A stretch of DNA of 11,581 nt, taken from Candidatus Bathyarchaeota archaeon. GTDB lineage: Archaea; Thermoproteota; Bathyarchaeia; Bathyarchaeales; Bathyarchaeaceae. The stretch lies in assembly GCA_029881555.1 (NCBI GenBank), contig JAOUMI010000014.1, positions 1-11,581 of the forward strand, read 5' to 3'. Made by a program: the position numbers and the translations under genes. The notes under the pieces are model-generated. The model searched no databases. It was not told the DNA's origin and saw only the letters and a program-made list of their open reading frames with translations. Position 1 is the stretch's first letter; every line of letters starts with the position of its first letter. This document shows positions 1 through 6,823 of the stretch, piece by piece.

Positions 1-106
1 TGAAACCAATGATGCTCAAGGAAAAGCGAAGCGTGGGCTTCAATAAAAGCTAAATTGTACTGTCAACTTTTATGGTTTCGCTCGCTTAAGGTTCCGTGAA
101 CGGTAA
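1..106. other. Left edge and upstream region of the MFS gene
   Basis: Two + strand frames are open from the left edge and stop at 46 (TAA) and 53 (TAA), so the last codons of an upstream gene may lie here, but the stretch is too short to tell which frame, if either, is real. CTTTTATGG at about 66-74 is a weak TATA-like element, 33-41 nt before the ATG at 107. AAGG at 88-91 is the only Shine-Dalgarno-like string and it is rather far (15 nt) from the start. Confidence 0.3.
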
Positions 107-1372
107 ATGAGTTTGGTATGGTTTCGAAGGTTGAAGGAGAACCTTTCATACTTTAGAGGAAACTTGCTAGTTCTAACTCTCAGCTGGGTGTTTTGGACAC
201 CAGCCATGGTCATGGTATATACTTATGAGCCAACGTATATTCTCGCCTTAGGAGCCGACACATTCATAATGGGAGCAATCTACGGCATCTCCATAGCCGT
301 TCTTTGTGTTACCCGTATTCCTGGCGGATTTATTGCAGACAGGTTTGGAAGGAAATGGGTCATCGCCATAATGTCTTTTGGAGCCGCTTTAGCCTACCTG
401 CCTTATGCTTTCGCTCAAAGTTGGCAGTGGATTCTAGTTGCAGCGATACTTTCCAGCCTGACCTTAATCTATCAACCCGCCCTCATGGCTGCCTTCGCAG
501 ATAGTATTCCACCTGAAAAAAGAGGAAAAGGTTACGCTTTATCAAATTTTCTTCCCACTATAGTCGCCGTTTTCAGCCCTATCATAGCAGGATACTTCGT
601 ACTAACTAGAGGGCTCGTTGATGGAATGAGACTTGTTTATCTCTTGGCTGCCGGCTCAGGGTTAATAGCGGCCTTCCTAAGACTGTTCTTTCTAAAAGAA
701 ACCCTCCCCAAAAGAGAAGCTAATCCCAAAGAAAAAGATTCCCCAGAACATTGGAGAGGATTCAAGACAGAATATCTGGGTGCTCTTAAATTCATTTTCA
801 AAAGTGCCCCGCTTCTGTTGGTGCTCCGTGTAGTTTTTGAATTCGCATCGTATGGATCTTGGCCTTTTTTTATAGTGTTCGCCATGGAATTTCTGGGTGT
901 TAGCGAGGAGGGTTGGTGGATAATATTCATGGTATCACAAGCTGCTTACTTAGTCGGTGCGATGCCCATGGGCATCCTTACTGATAGGATTGGAAGGAGA
1001 AAGGTGTTGATTTTATCCACTGGCATATTCATCCTTTCCACCCTGTTCTGGGTTATGACTCCTCCTCACGCTGGGCTTACGATGTTTTCTGCAACGACTT
1101 CCTTTGCACTTATTCAGTTAGCTGCCGCAGCCAGTGGCAGTGCTCTTCCAGCCTTTGAAGCTGACTTGATTCCAAGACTAAAAAGAGGGAATGCGATAGC
1201 AACTTTGATGTTGGTTTACGGTATCACCACGGCTGTTATAACAACTATAGGAGGATTCATGTACGAAGAAGTTGCTCCGCAATTTCCATTTCTAATTTCG
1301 ATAGTATTATTGTCGATAGTTTTTCCCATAATTCTTTTCAGGATGAAGGAGCCTTCAAAAAGAGAAGTCTAA
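107..1372 (+). CDS. MFS family transporter, 12 TM
   Basis: Integral membrane transporter of the major facilitator superfamily, 421 residues, the usual length for a 12-helix member. The loop between helices 2 and 3 carries the signature GFIADRFGRK (residues 74-83), and the equivalent loop in the second half carries GILTDRIGRR (289-298), so both six-helix halves are intact. Another MFS-typical string, DSIPPEKRGKGYA, follows helix 4 (about 132-144). A charged cytoplasmic loop (about 198-222, many K, E, P) separates the halves. It has no signal peptide and starts with a short basic N-terminus. The ATG at 107 has no strong ribosome site. The gene is convergent with the aminotransferase gene, with only 19 bases between the two stops, so a shared termination region is likely. 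The substrate cannot be read from the sequence. The neighbouring catabolic genes would fit uptake or export of small organic compounds, but this is a guess. Confidence 0.9.
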   Translation: MSLVWFRRLKENLSYFRGNLLVLTLSWVFWTPAMVMVYTYEPTYILALGADTFIMGAIYGISIAVLCVTRIPGGFIADRFGRKWVIAIMSFGAALAYLPYAFAQSWQWILVAAILSSLTLIYQPALMAAFADSIPPEKRGKGYALSNFLPTIVAVFSPIIAGYFVLTRGLVDGMRLVYLLAAGSGLIAAFLRLFFLKETLPKREANPKEKDSPEHWRGFKTEYLGALKFIFKSAPLLLVLRVVFEFASYGSWPFFIVFAMEFLGVSEEGWWIIFMVSQAAYLVGAMPMGILTDRIGRRKVLILSTGIFILSTLFWVMTPPHAGLTMFSATTSFALIQLAAAASGSALPAFEADLIPRLKRGNAIATLMLVYGITTAVITTIGGFMYEEVAPQFPFLISIVLLSIVFPIILFRMKEPSKREV

Positions 1373-1391
1373 TGTTCTGGTTCTTCGACAT

Positions 1392-2729
1392 CTATTTTTC
1401 CTTATCAACCTCTCTGAACACGTCTTCAACGATGTCCATAGCAGCATCAACGAGTTCTCTCGTTATGATAAGGGGAGGCGCTATCCTGAGCGTTGATACC
1501 CCGCAGGTTATTATAGCGATTCCGCGCTTCCAACACCTCAACATGATCTTCGACGCCTTTTCTTTTGCGGGTTTTTTGGTATTTTTGTCTTCAACGATTT
1601 CGGCGCCGATCATCAGCCCTTTCCCTCGCACGTCGCCAAGGATTTCACACTCGTCTTTCAGGTTTTCTAGCCGTTTCGTTATGTAGCGACCCTGTTTAGC
1701 GGCGTTTTCAAGAAGTTTTTCCTCCGTAACCACGTCTATCAAAGCTAGGGCGGCGGCGCAAGACAGAGGGTTTCCGCCAAAAGTGGAGGCGTGAGAACCT
1801 CCCTCCCAGTCCATCAGGCGAGCTCGAGACACGATCGCACCGAGAGGCAGCCCAGAGGCGATAGCCTTAGCTATACAAACAACGTCAGGCTCGACTTTCC
1901 AGTGCTCGATGGCGAACCAGCGTCCAGTTCTGCCCACTCCCGCTTGAATCTCATCGTCGATCATGAGCAACCCATATTTGTCAGCGATTCTCTTGAGACG
2001 TGGAAAGTATTCTGGAGGCGGAACCACGTACCCTCCCTCTCCTTGGATGGGCTCAATGAGGATGCCGGCGACCTCTTCAGGAGGGACGTATTTTTGAAGA
2101 ACCATCTCGTCGATGAAGTCTACGCACCAGTAGTTGCAGTCTGGATACGACAACTTGAATGGACAACGGTAACAGTTGGGGTAGGGCACGTGTGTGACTC
2201 CTGGAAGCATTGGGAAGAAGTATCTTCTCTGAACAGGTTTGCTCGCTGTTAATGACAGCGCGCCCAGTGTTCGTCCGTGGAAGGCGCTGATATAGGCGAT
2301 GAACCTATGTTTGCGTGTATGCCACTTTGAAAGTTTCACGGCTGCTTCAACAGCTTCTGCTCCGCTATTCCCGAAGTAGACCCTCTTGTCGAACCGTCCC
2401 GGGGTTACTTCGCATAGCTTTTCAGCCAAGTTCATGGCTGGTCGGTAATAGAAATCCGTGTTGGAGTAATGTAGAAATTTCTCGCTTTGTTTCTTTATTG
2501 CATCCACAACTTTCGGATGGCAGTGTCCCACGTTTAGACAAACCAGTCCCGAGTTAAAGTCGATGAACTCGTTTCCATCTACATCTTTCACTATACAACC
2601 TTTACCAGATTCGATAGCCAAGTGGTAGACACGGGCATAGGAGGGGGAGATGAAAGTTTCGTCTTTTTTTATAAGTTCTCTTGCTTTTGGTCCAGGCGGA
2701 CTAACAACAATCTTTGGATAACTAGTCAT
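1392..2729 (-). CDS. Class III PLP aminotransferase or amino-acid racemase
   Basis: PLP-dependent fold-type I enzyme of the acetylornithine/4-aminobutyrate aminotransferase family. Numbered from a TTG at 2741: GNSGAEAVEA (124-133) binds the cofactor phosphate, HGRT (155-158) follows the ring-stacking region, DDEIQAG (262-268) supplies the Asp that contacts the pyridine nitrogen, and K292 in CIAKAIASGLPLGAI is the Schiff-base lysine. A Cys-rich insert (C190, C193, C202, C206) precedes the EPIQGEGG motif (230-237), as in Thermococcales homologues, several of which are amino-acid racemases rather than aminotransferases; either activity is possible. I prefer the ATG at 2729 (445 aa) because GGTGAG lies 4 nt upstream of it, whereas the TTG at 2741 has no site. 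It is the last gene of the minus-strand block, 98 bases after the gamma subunit gene, and probably has its own promoter. Likely role: supplying 2-oxoacids or D/L interconversion for amino-acid breakdown. Confidence 0.88.
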   Translation of the reverse strand: MTSYPKIVVSPPGPKARELIKKDETFISPSYARVYHLAIESGKGCIVKDVDGNEFIDFNSGLVCLNVGHCHPKVVDAIKKQSEKFLHYSNTDFYYRPAMNLAEKLCEVTPGRFDKRVYFGNSGAEAVEAAVKLSKWHTRKHRFIAYISAFHGRTLGALSLTASKPVQRRYFFPMLPGVTHVPYPNCYRCPFKLSYPDCNYWCVDFIDEMVLQKYVPPEEVAGILIEPIQGEGGYVVPPPEYFPRLKRIADKYGLLMIDDEIQAGVGRTGRWFAIEHWKVEPDVVCIAKAIASGLPLGAIVSRARLMDWEGGSHASTFGGNPLSCAAALALIDVVTEEKLLENAAKQGRYITKRLENLKDECEILGDVRGKGLMIGAEIVEDKNTKKPAKEKASKIMLRCWKRGIAIITCGVSTLRIAPPLIITRELVDAAMDIVEDVFREVDKEK

Positions 2730-2827
2730 GCTTCTCACCAAAGGGATTATCTCTTACAGCAGAAATTCCTAATAAACATTGTGTGCGCATCAATGTGTAA
2801 CCTGTAGTTGAGTCTTGCGGGAAATTG
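2730..2827 (-). promoter_or_regulatory. Promoter region with TATA-like box and dyad before the class III enzyme
   Basis: On the minus strand, TTTATTA (plus 2770-2776) lies about 41-47 nt before the ATG at 2729 and could be a TATA box, putting a start of transcription near 2745-2750. Immediately upstream is a perfect dyad, ACATTG-N9-CAATGT (2776-2781 and 2791-2796), sharing one base with the box. GGTGAG at 2734-2739 (read on the minus strand) is the ribosome site for the ATG at 2729. A dyad beside a TATA/BRE region is a plausible operator for a dimeric regulator such as an Lrp-type protein. This is inference from position and symmetry only. Confidence 0.4.
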
Positions 2828-3364
2828 TTACTGTTTGACAAGTTCTAAGCCGATTCTGAAACCTTGAATGTTGACTTTTTGCGCCTTGTCAAGAACGCTT
2901 TGGGTTATCGCCTTTTCAACCGCTTCTTGACTTACCATCCCTGTTGCTTTTACCAAAGCTCCCAGCATTATCATGTTGGCGCAAATTTTCAGTTTGAGTT
3001 TGGTTTCCGCCATTTTGGTGGCTGGAACATTGAAGACTCTTGCTTTGATCTCTGGCACTTCTCTAACCATGCTTTCATCGACTAGGAGAGTCCCGTCTTC
3101 CTTTAAGTCTTTGAGATATTTGTCAAGGGCGTTTTGACTCATCGCCACTAAGACGTCGCATTTTCTAACCTTTGGGAAGCCTATTCTTTCGTCGGCTATG
3201 ATGACTTCACTCTTTGCAGCGCTTCCTCTAGCTTCGGCTCCGTAACTTTGGGTTTGAACCACACGCTTTCCGTCGTGGACGGCGGCTCTTCCAAGAATCT
3301 TTCCTGCCAACACGACGCCTTGTCCGCCGAGTCCTGCGATTCTCACCTCATTTCGTTTCTGCAC
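2828..3364 (-). CDS. korC: 2-oxoacid:ferredoxin oxidoreductase, gamma subunit
   Basis: Gamma subunit of a KOR/POR-type enzyme (pyruvate/ketoisovalerate oxidoreductase gamma family). The N-terminal glycine-rich RIAGLGGQGVVLAGK (residues 8-22) and the following SYGAEARGS string are diagnostic, and the family-typical CDVLVAMSQNALDKY segment is present. The frame is open further upstream to 3442, but the extra N-terminus is coding sequence of the beta gene in another frame. I place the start at the GTG at 3364: GGGAGG (plus 3374-3379) lies 9 nt ahead, and the 178-residue product has the normal family length of about 180. It overlaps the end of the beta gene (stop at 3348) by 17 bases, so translation is probably coupled. 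It completes an alpha-beta-gamma operon. The enzyme works in the cytoplasm, oxidising a 2-oxoacid with CoA to acyl-CoA, CO2 and reduced ferredoxin. Confidence 0.9.
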   Translation of the reverse strand: MQKRNEVRIAGLGGQGVVLAGKILGRAAVHDGKRVVQTQSYGAEARGSAAKSEVIIADERIGFPKVRKCDVLVAMSQNALDKYLKDLKEDGTLLVDESMVREVPEIKARVFNVPATKMAETKLKLKICANMIMLGALVKATGMVSQEAVEKAITQSVLDKAQKVNIQGFRIGLELVKQ

Positions 3365-4181
3365 TTTTCTCTGCCTCCCGTATTGTTCTGTATAAAGCCT
3401 CCGTGAAGGTTGAAATCTTTCTGTACACGAATTCTCCCACAACGATTTTCTTCGTCAGGTCTTCCGCAGTCATCTTCTCTGCCTCCTCAAGTGGAACAGA
3501 GCTTTCTCTGAACCAACGGATTATTTCAGCCACATCTTTGAATCCAGCTCTTCTTCCAAACGCTGTAGGACATGGGCTCACGGCCTCAACGAAGGCGAAA
3601 CCTCTAGTTGCGAGAGCTTTTTTCATGGCTTCTTTCAACTGTTCGCCATGTGCTGTGGTCCAGCGGGCGGCGTAGGAGGCACCTGCGGTGACCAGAAGAG
3701 AGGGCACGTCTAATGGATGTTCGAAACTTCCGTACGGGGTTGTTGTGGTTTTTGTTCCGAGAGGAGTTGTAGGTGCGACTTGCCCGCCGGTCATGCCGTA
3801 GATCATGTTGTTTACCATGAAAACCGCGATGTCCAAGTTTCTGCGAGCGGCGTGGACTAGGTGGCTCAGTCCGATTCCGGCAAGGTCTCCGTCTCCGCCG
3901 AACACGACAACGTTCAAGTCTGGACGCATGAGTTTGATGCCTGTTGCGACAGGTATGCTTCTTCCGTGCGCTGTGTGGATGGAGTCAGCCTTGAAGTGGG
4001 GGGATGGAATCCACGCTGCGCAGCCTATTCCGCTGCAGAAAACAAATTTGCTTAGGTCTTTGTGACCGAGTTCGTGGACTGCTCTGAGAAAGCGGCTTAT
4101 AACGGTTAGGCAGCCGCAGCCTGGGCAGAAGGGAAGTTTTATGTCTCTCAAGTAGTTTCGTATGGTGAACGTTTCAGTCAA
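3348..4181 (-). CDS. korB: 2-oxoacid:ferredoxin oxidoreductase, beta subunit (TPP-binding)
   Basis: Catalytic TPP-binding subunit, 277 residues. The N-terminal CPGCGC (C19, C22, C24), CSGIGC (C49, C54) and SPCPT (C204) contain the cysteines expected to hold the [4Fe-4S] cluster of this subunit family. GGDGDLAGIG (95-104) followed by NNMIYGMTGGQ (124-134) is the TPP/Mg2+ motif, and HTAHGRSIPVATGIK (69-83) is the conserved segment before it. The start is a TTG at 4181; no other methionine or good start precedes the CPGCG motif, and AGGAG lies 11 nt upstream (plus 4193-4197). The gene overlaps the alpha gene by 8 bases and the gamma gene by 17. The family includes 2-oxoglutarate- and other 2-oxoacid-specific enzymes, and the sequence alone does not settle the substrate; korB is used because the alpha subunit is a separate KorA-like polypeptide. 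Confidence 0.92.
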   Translation of the reverse strand: MTETFTIRNYLRDIKLPFCPGCGCLTVISRFLRAVHELGHKDLSKFVFCSGIGCAAWIPSPHFKADSIHTAHGRSIPVATGIKLMRPDLNVVVFGGDGDLAGIGLSHLVHAARRNLDIAVFMVNNMIYGMTGGQVAPTTPLGTKTTTTPYGSFEHPLDVPSLLVTAGASYAARWTTAHGEQLKEAMKKALATRGFAFVEAVSPCPTAFGRRAGFKDVAEIIRWFRESSVPLEEAEKMTAEDLTKKIVVGEFVYRKISTFTEALYRTIREAEKSAETK

Positions 4182-5322
4182 CCTTTTTCACGCTCCTAGC
4201 GATTTCTGCCAATAACTCTTCAGGGGTTATCATTTCTCCGCCGCCGATCTTGTTCAATGGGACGACCGGAACAGCACCGTGCACCACTCTTTCTACCTCG
4301 TAGAACATTTCTCGCATGTTTAGTTCTGGCACAACAATAACTTTGACGTTTTTGGCCATGTTGCGCACAGCCTCTTCTGGAAAAGGCCAGATAGTTTTCA
4401 ACCGAACAGATCCAACTGTGAGACCTTTTTTCTTCGCCAGTTCAATGGTTTCGTGTATCGCTCGGGAGGTGCATCCGAAAGAGACGACTCCGACATCGCA
4501 GTCGTCAACGTTTAGGCTCTCGTAATCCACGATTTTCCCAGCGTTGTCTCTGATCTTTCTAATCAGATTCTTAACTAGTTTCTCATGTACGGTTCTGTCT
4601 GCGGTGAAGCGATAGCCGTGTTCGTTGTGGGTTGACCCTGTTACGGGCACGTTGTAGCCTTCGCCCACCGAAGGCATAGGCGCAATGTCTTCACCGTTGA
4701 AGAATGCTTTGTCCGTTGGCTTCGGCTTTTTCCGATTAGTTATCTTTATCTGGTTAGATGGTGGAATGACGGCTTGTTCTCTCATGTGCGCCACGACCTC
4801 GTCTGCCAGCAACACCACGGGTGTTCGGTAGGTTTCAGCTAGATTAAACGCGCGGATGGTCAAGTCAAACATTTCTTGGACGGAGTTGGGCGACAAGGCT
4901 ATAGAAGTATAGTCTCCGTGTGTGCCCCAGCGCGCCTGCATCACGTCGCCTTGACCAGCTTTTGTAGCTTGGCCTGTGCTGGGGCCGGCTCTCTGAACAT
5001 CTACGACAACGCATGGAGTTTCGGTCATGAACGCGTAGCCTATAAGTTCCTGCATCAGGCTGAAGCCCGGTCCAGAAGTGGCAGTCATCGCCTTGGCTCC
5101 GGCCCAGCTGGCTCCGATAACTGCGCCAATTGAGGCTATCTCATCTTCCATCTGTATGGTGATTCCGCCCGCTTGTGGGAGTCTCCTCGCTAGGTGTTCG
5201 AAGATCTCGCTGGCTGGAGTGATGGGATAGCCGGCGAAGAATCGACAGCCGGCTGCGATGGTTGCTTCGGCGCAGGCTTCGTTGCCTTGCCAAAAGTGCG
5301 TTGCGGACGTTTTTCCTGTCAA
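4174..5322 (-). CDS. korA: 2-oxoacid:ferredoxin oxidoreductase, alpha subunit
   Basis: Alpha subunit, 382 residues, of typical KorA length. GNEACAEATIAAGCRFFAGY (13-32) runs into YPITPASEI (32-40), the KorA/PorA signature, and then comes a pyrimidine-binding transketolase-like domain with MEDEIASIGAVIGASWAGAK (58-77), ATSGPGFSLMQE and RAGPSTG. A C-terminal transketolase-like domain (about 270-382) ends with a short basic tail. The start is TTG at 5322: GGAG (plus 5331-5334) lies 8 nt upstream, and the next in-frame Met would remove the active-site motifs. It lies 61 bases after the corrinoid gene and overlaps korB. There is no fused gamma domain and no delta ferredoxin gene in the operon, so the two-[4Fe-4S] ferredoxin-like subunit found in four-subunit KORs is missing here; electrons may pass straight from the beta-subunit cluster to a free ferredoxin. 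Confidence 0.92.
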   Translation of the reverse strand: MTGKTSATHFWQGNEACAEATIAAGCRFFAGYPITPASEIFEHLARRLPQAGGITIQMEDEIASIGAVIGASWAGAKAMTATSGPGFSLMQELIGYAFMTETPCVVVDVQRAGPSTGQATKAGQGDVMQARWGTHGDYTSIALSPNSVQEMFDLTIRAFNLAETYRTPVVLLADEVVAHMREQAVIPPSNQIKITNRKKPKPTDKAFFNGEDIAPMPSVGEGYNVPVTGSTHNEHGYRFTADRTVHEKLVKNLIRKIRDNAGKIVDYESLNVDDCDVGVVSFGCTSRAIHETIELAKKKGLTVGSVRLKTIWPFPEEAVRNMAKNVKVIVVPELNMREMFYEVERVVHGAVPVVPLNKIGGGEMITPEELLAEIARSVKKVD

Positions 5323-5383
5323 AGTTGTTTCTCCTTTTTTGCTCTATAAGCGTGTCAACTATTATTATCAGGATATTATAAGT

Positions 5384-5995
5384 TCATGGCAAAAGATCTT
5401 TGTCCGCTCTCTTTATGATTTCAGCCCATTCTTTTGAAGTTGGTGCTCCACCAACCATTACCTTGACTTTTCTCCTTAAGCCCTCTTTCTTAAGGGCCTT
5501 TATTACATCTGCCATTTTCAGCATTGTAATTGTCATTAAGGCGGACATTCCGATGATGTCGGGTTTCTCTTGTTTTGTTTTCTTGATGAATGTTTCGACT
5601 GGGATGTCGACTCCTAGGTCAATTACGTCGAAGCCTTCTACGGTTAGCATGGTGGTTACGATGGTCTTTCCGATGTCGTGGATGTCTCCTTCCACGGTGC
5701 CGATCATAACTTTGGCTAGGGCTTTTTTGGCGGTTTTTGCGCGTTTGGATATTGCGGGTTCTAAGATTGCCATGGCTTGTTTCATGGCTTGTGCTGCGAT
5801 CATGAGTTCTGTTAGGAAAGCCTCTCCGGCTCCAAATCGATCTCCGATAATCTTTATTCCTTTGGCAAGTCCCTCTTCTATGGCTTCTACAGGGTCCACG
5901 CCAGCTTTGAGGGCTTCCTCGGCTGTTTTTACTGCGCCTTCTGTATCGCAGTTCATAACAGAGTTCATCAGTTTGTTTACGATCTCTTTTTTCAT
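5384..5995 (-). CDS. Methyltransferase corrinoid protein (MtmC/MtbC/MttC-like)
   Basis: Cobalamin-binding protein that carries a methyl group between a substrate methyltransferase and an acceptor methyltransferase. The N-terminal half (about 1-85) is the four-helix corrinoid-protein cap with GDRFGAGEAFLTELMIA (51-67). The Rossmann-like B12 domain has EGDIHDIGK (102-110), where H106 is the expected lower-axial cobalt ligand, then SALMTITM (151-158) and VGGAPTS (181-187), which hold the nucleotide tail. The 203-residue product stops soon after this; family members usually carry on with a Gly-Ala-Asp-x-Tyr segment and a last helix, and neither other frame downstream restores it. The ATG at 5995 has GAGG 8 nt upstream and a TATA box about 40 nt upstream. 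It is the first gene of the block leading into korABC. No methyltransferase is adjacent; the MttB-like gene at the right edge is the only candidate partner in view. Confidence 0.9.
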   Translation of the reverse strand: MKKEIVNKLMNSVMNCDTEGAVKTAEEALKAGVDPVEAIEEGLAKGIKIIGDRFGAGEAFLTELMIAAQAMKQAMAILEPAISKRAKTAKKALAKVMIGTVEGDIHDIGKTIVTTMLTVEGFDVIDLGVDIPVETFIKKTKQEKPDIIGMSALMTITMLKMADVIKALKKEGLRRKVKVMVGGAPTSKEWAEIIKRADKDLLP

Positions 5996-6162
5996 CAGAT
6001 CAGCCTCTAATTCATTCTACCCTCTCATAAAATGTATTTAACGGTTTTTCCTAGTTAAAATAGGTGTCCAAGATCACAGCTATGAAGCAACCGAGTTCAA
6101 TCGCGTAATGAATCGGGGAAATTCTTAAATCAAATTGAACCATTGAAACTGTTAGGCGTCCT
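5996..6162. promoter_or_regulatory. Divergent promoter region
   Basis: This intergenic stretch separates the minus-strand corrinoid gene and the plus-strand gene at 6163. For the corrinoid gene, the minus strand reads GTTAAATAC (plus 6034-6042), a good archaeal TATA box about 40 nt before the ATG, and GAGG (plus 6004-6007) is its ribosome site. For the plus gene, CTTAAATC at 6124-6131 is a TATA candidate about 35 nt before the TTG at 6163, which would give a very short leader. The gap between the two boxes is about 80 bases. I saw no clear operator dyad. Confidence 0.5.
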
Positions 6163-6582
6163 TTGGAAAGAAAGCTGAAGAAAATGCAGAGGCAGTGGAC
6201 TGGAAAGAACGTTGATCTGGCGTTGTTAAGCGAACGCGTTGAAGATTTCTTTAGGAACCGAGGGTTTCTAACCGAGAAAAACGAGTCGGCTGGAGAGTAT
6301 ACGATTCTGTGGGCGCCACCGCGTGTCGGTATTAGGCGTGATGCCATGAAGGCGGGGGTTTTTGGGAAACCAAACGATTTCGTGGTGGAGATTATTGCTA
6401 GTGAACGGACGCGTGGTTCCATTAGGTTGGGGATGCTGACGAAATTGTTTGGTGGTGGCTATCTCGTTGTTCGGGGTTTGAGAGCTAAAGAAGCATTAGA
6501 GAAACTAGAGAGGGAGTTTTGGGCCTACGTGGAAGAAAAAGTAGCCCAATTAGCTGGGTCAGCGGAACACGCACGACCCTAG
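6163..6582 (+). CDS. Small conserved-looking hypothetical protein
   Basis: 139 residues from a TTG at 6163, or 132 from an ATG at 6184. I do not recognise the family. The protein is soluble, mixed alpha/beta and rich in K, R and E: a helical N-terminus (about 14-33, with EDFFRNRGF), a middle that looks like beta strands (YTILWAPPRVG and DFVVEIIASE), a glycine-rich turn (LFGGGYLVVRG) and a C-terminal helix (KEALEKLEREFWAYVEEKVA). There is no signal peptide, membrane helix or cysteine pair. Codon use and hydrophobic spacing look like a real gene, and a TATA-like box (6124-6131) precedes it. It is divergent from the corrinoid gene. CCCA-gtttt-TGGG (6622-6635) just past the stop could form a short terminator hairpin. 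Confidence 0.6.
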   Translation: MERKLKKMQRQWTGKNVDLALLSERVEDFFRNRGFLTEKNESAGEYTILWAPPRVGIRRDAMKAGVFGKPNDFVVEIIASERTRGSIRLGMLTKLFGGGYLVVRGLRAKEALEKLEREFWAYVEEKVAQLAGSAEHARP

Positions 6583-6823
6583 CTGACTGTTCTGGATGCA
6601 CGGAACGCCTAGAAGGAATGCCCCCAGTTTTTGGGTCAACTGTTCGGGCGACCTGATTTGACTTAGGTTACATTCCATGCACGGTCTTGAAGTCTTTGCG
6701 CACGATTGGAAAAGTGGATTCTACATTCATAAAGTAATTAAGCACTTACTCGCGAAAAGCGGAAACACGCATCCTGAAAAGGAGTGTTGGATGTGTTGCG
6801 CCGATGTATTCGCCGTGAGAAGC
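6583..6823 (+). other. Spacer with open frame ahead of the membrane protein
   Basis: The frame of the next gene is open back to an ATG at 6677, encoding 49 extra residues with a CWMCC cluster, but this part differs in base composition from the T/G-rich membrane gene and has no hydrophobic or domain pattern I recognise. I treat it as untranslated leader. The heptamer TGCACGG occurs at both 6596-6602 and 6679-6685. A short possible hairpin (CCCAgttttTGGG) lies near 6622-6635. I see no tRNA or other RNA gene here. Confidence 0.3.

Noticed and set aside
1791..2252. 153-codon + strand ORF
   Set aside because: It is a shadow of the class III enzyme on the opposite strand.
3365..3442. Longer N-terminus for the gamma subunit
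   Set aside because: It lies in korB coding sequence, has no homology-like pattern, and the GTG at 3364 has a better ribosome site and gives the usual length.
5323..5383. Frameshift that would extend the corrinoid protein
   Set aside because: Neither alternative frame downstream encodes the Gly-Ala-Asp-x-Tyr segment or a helix like that of the family.
5400..6041. 213-codon + strand ORF across the corrinoid gene
   Set aside because: It is antisense to a clear corrinoid protein with intact motifs; its S, A, M-rich product has no family pattern.
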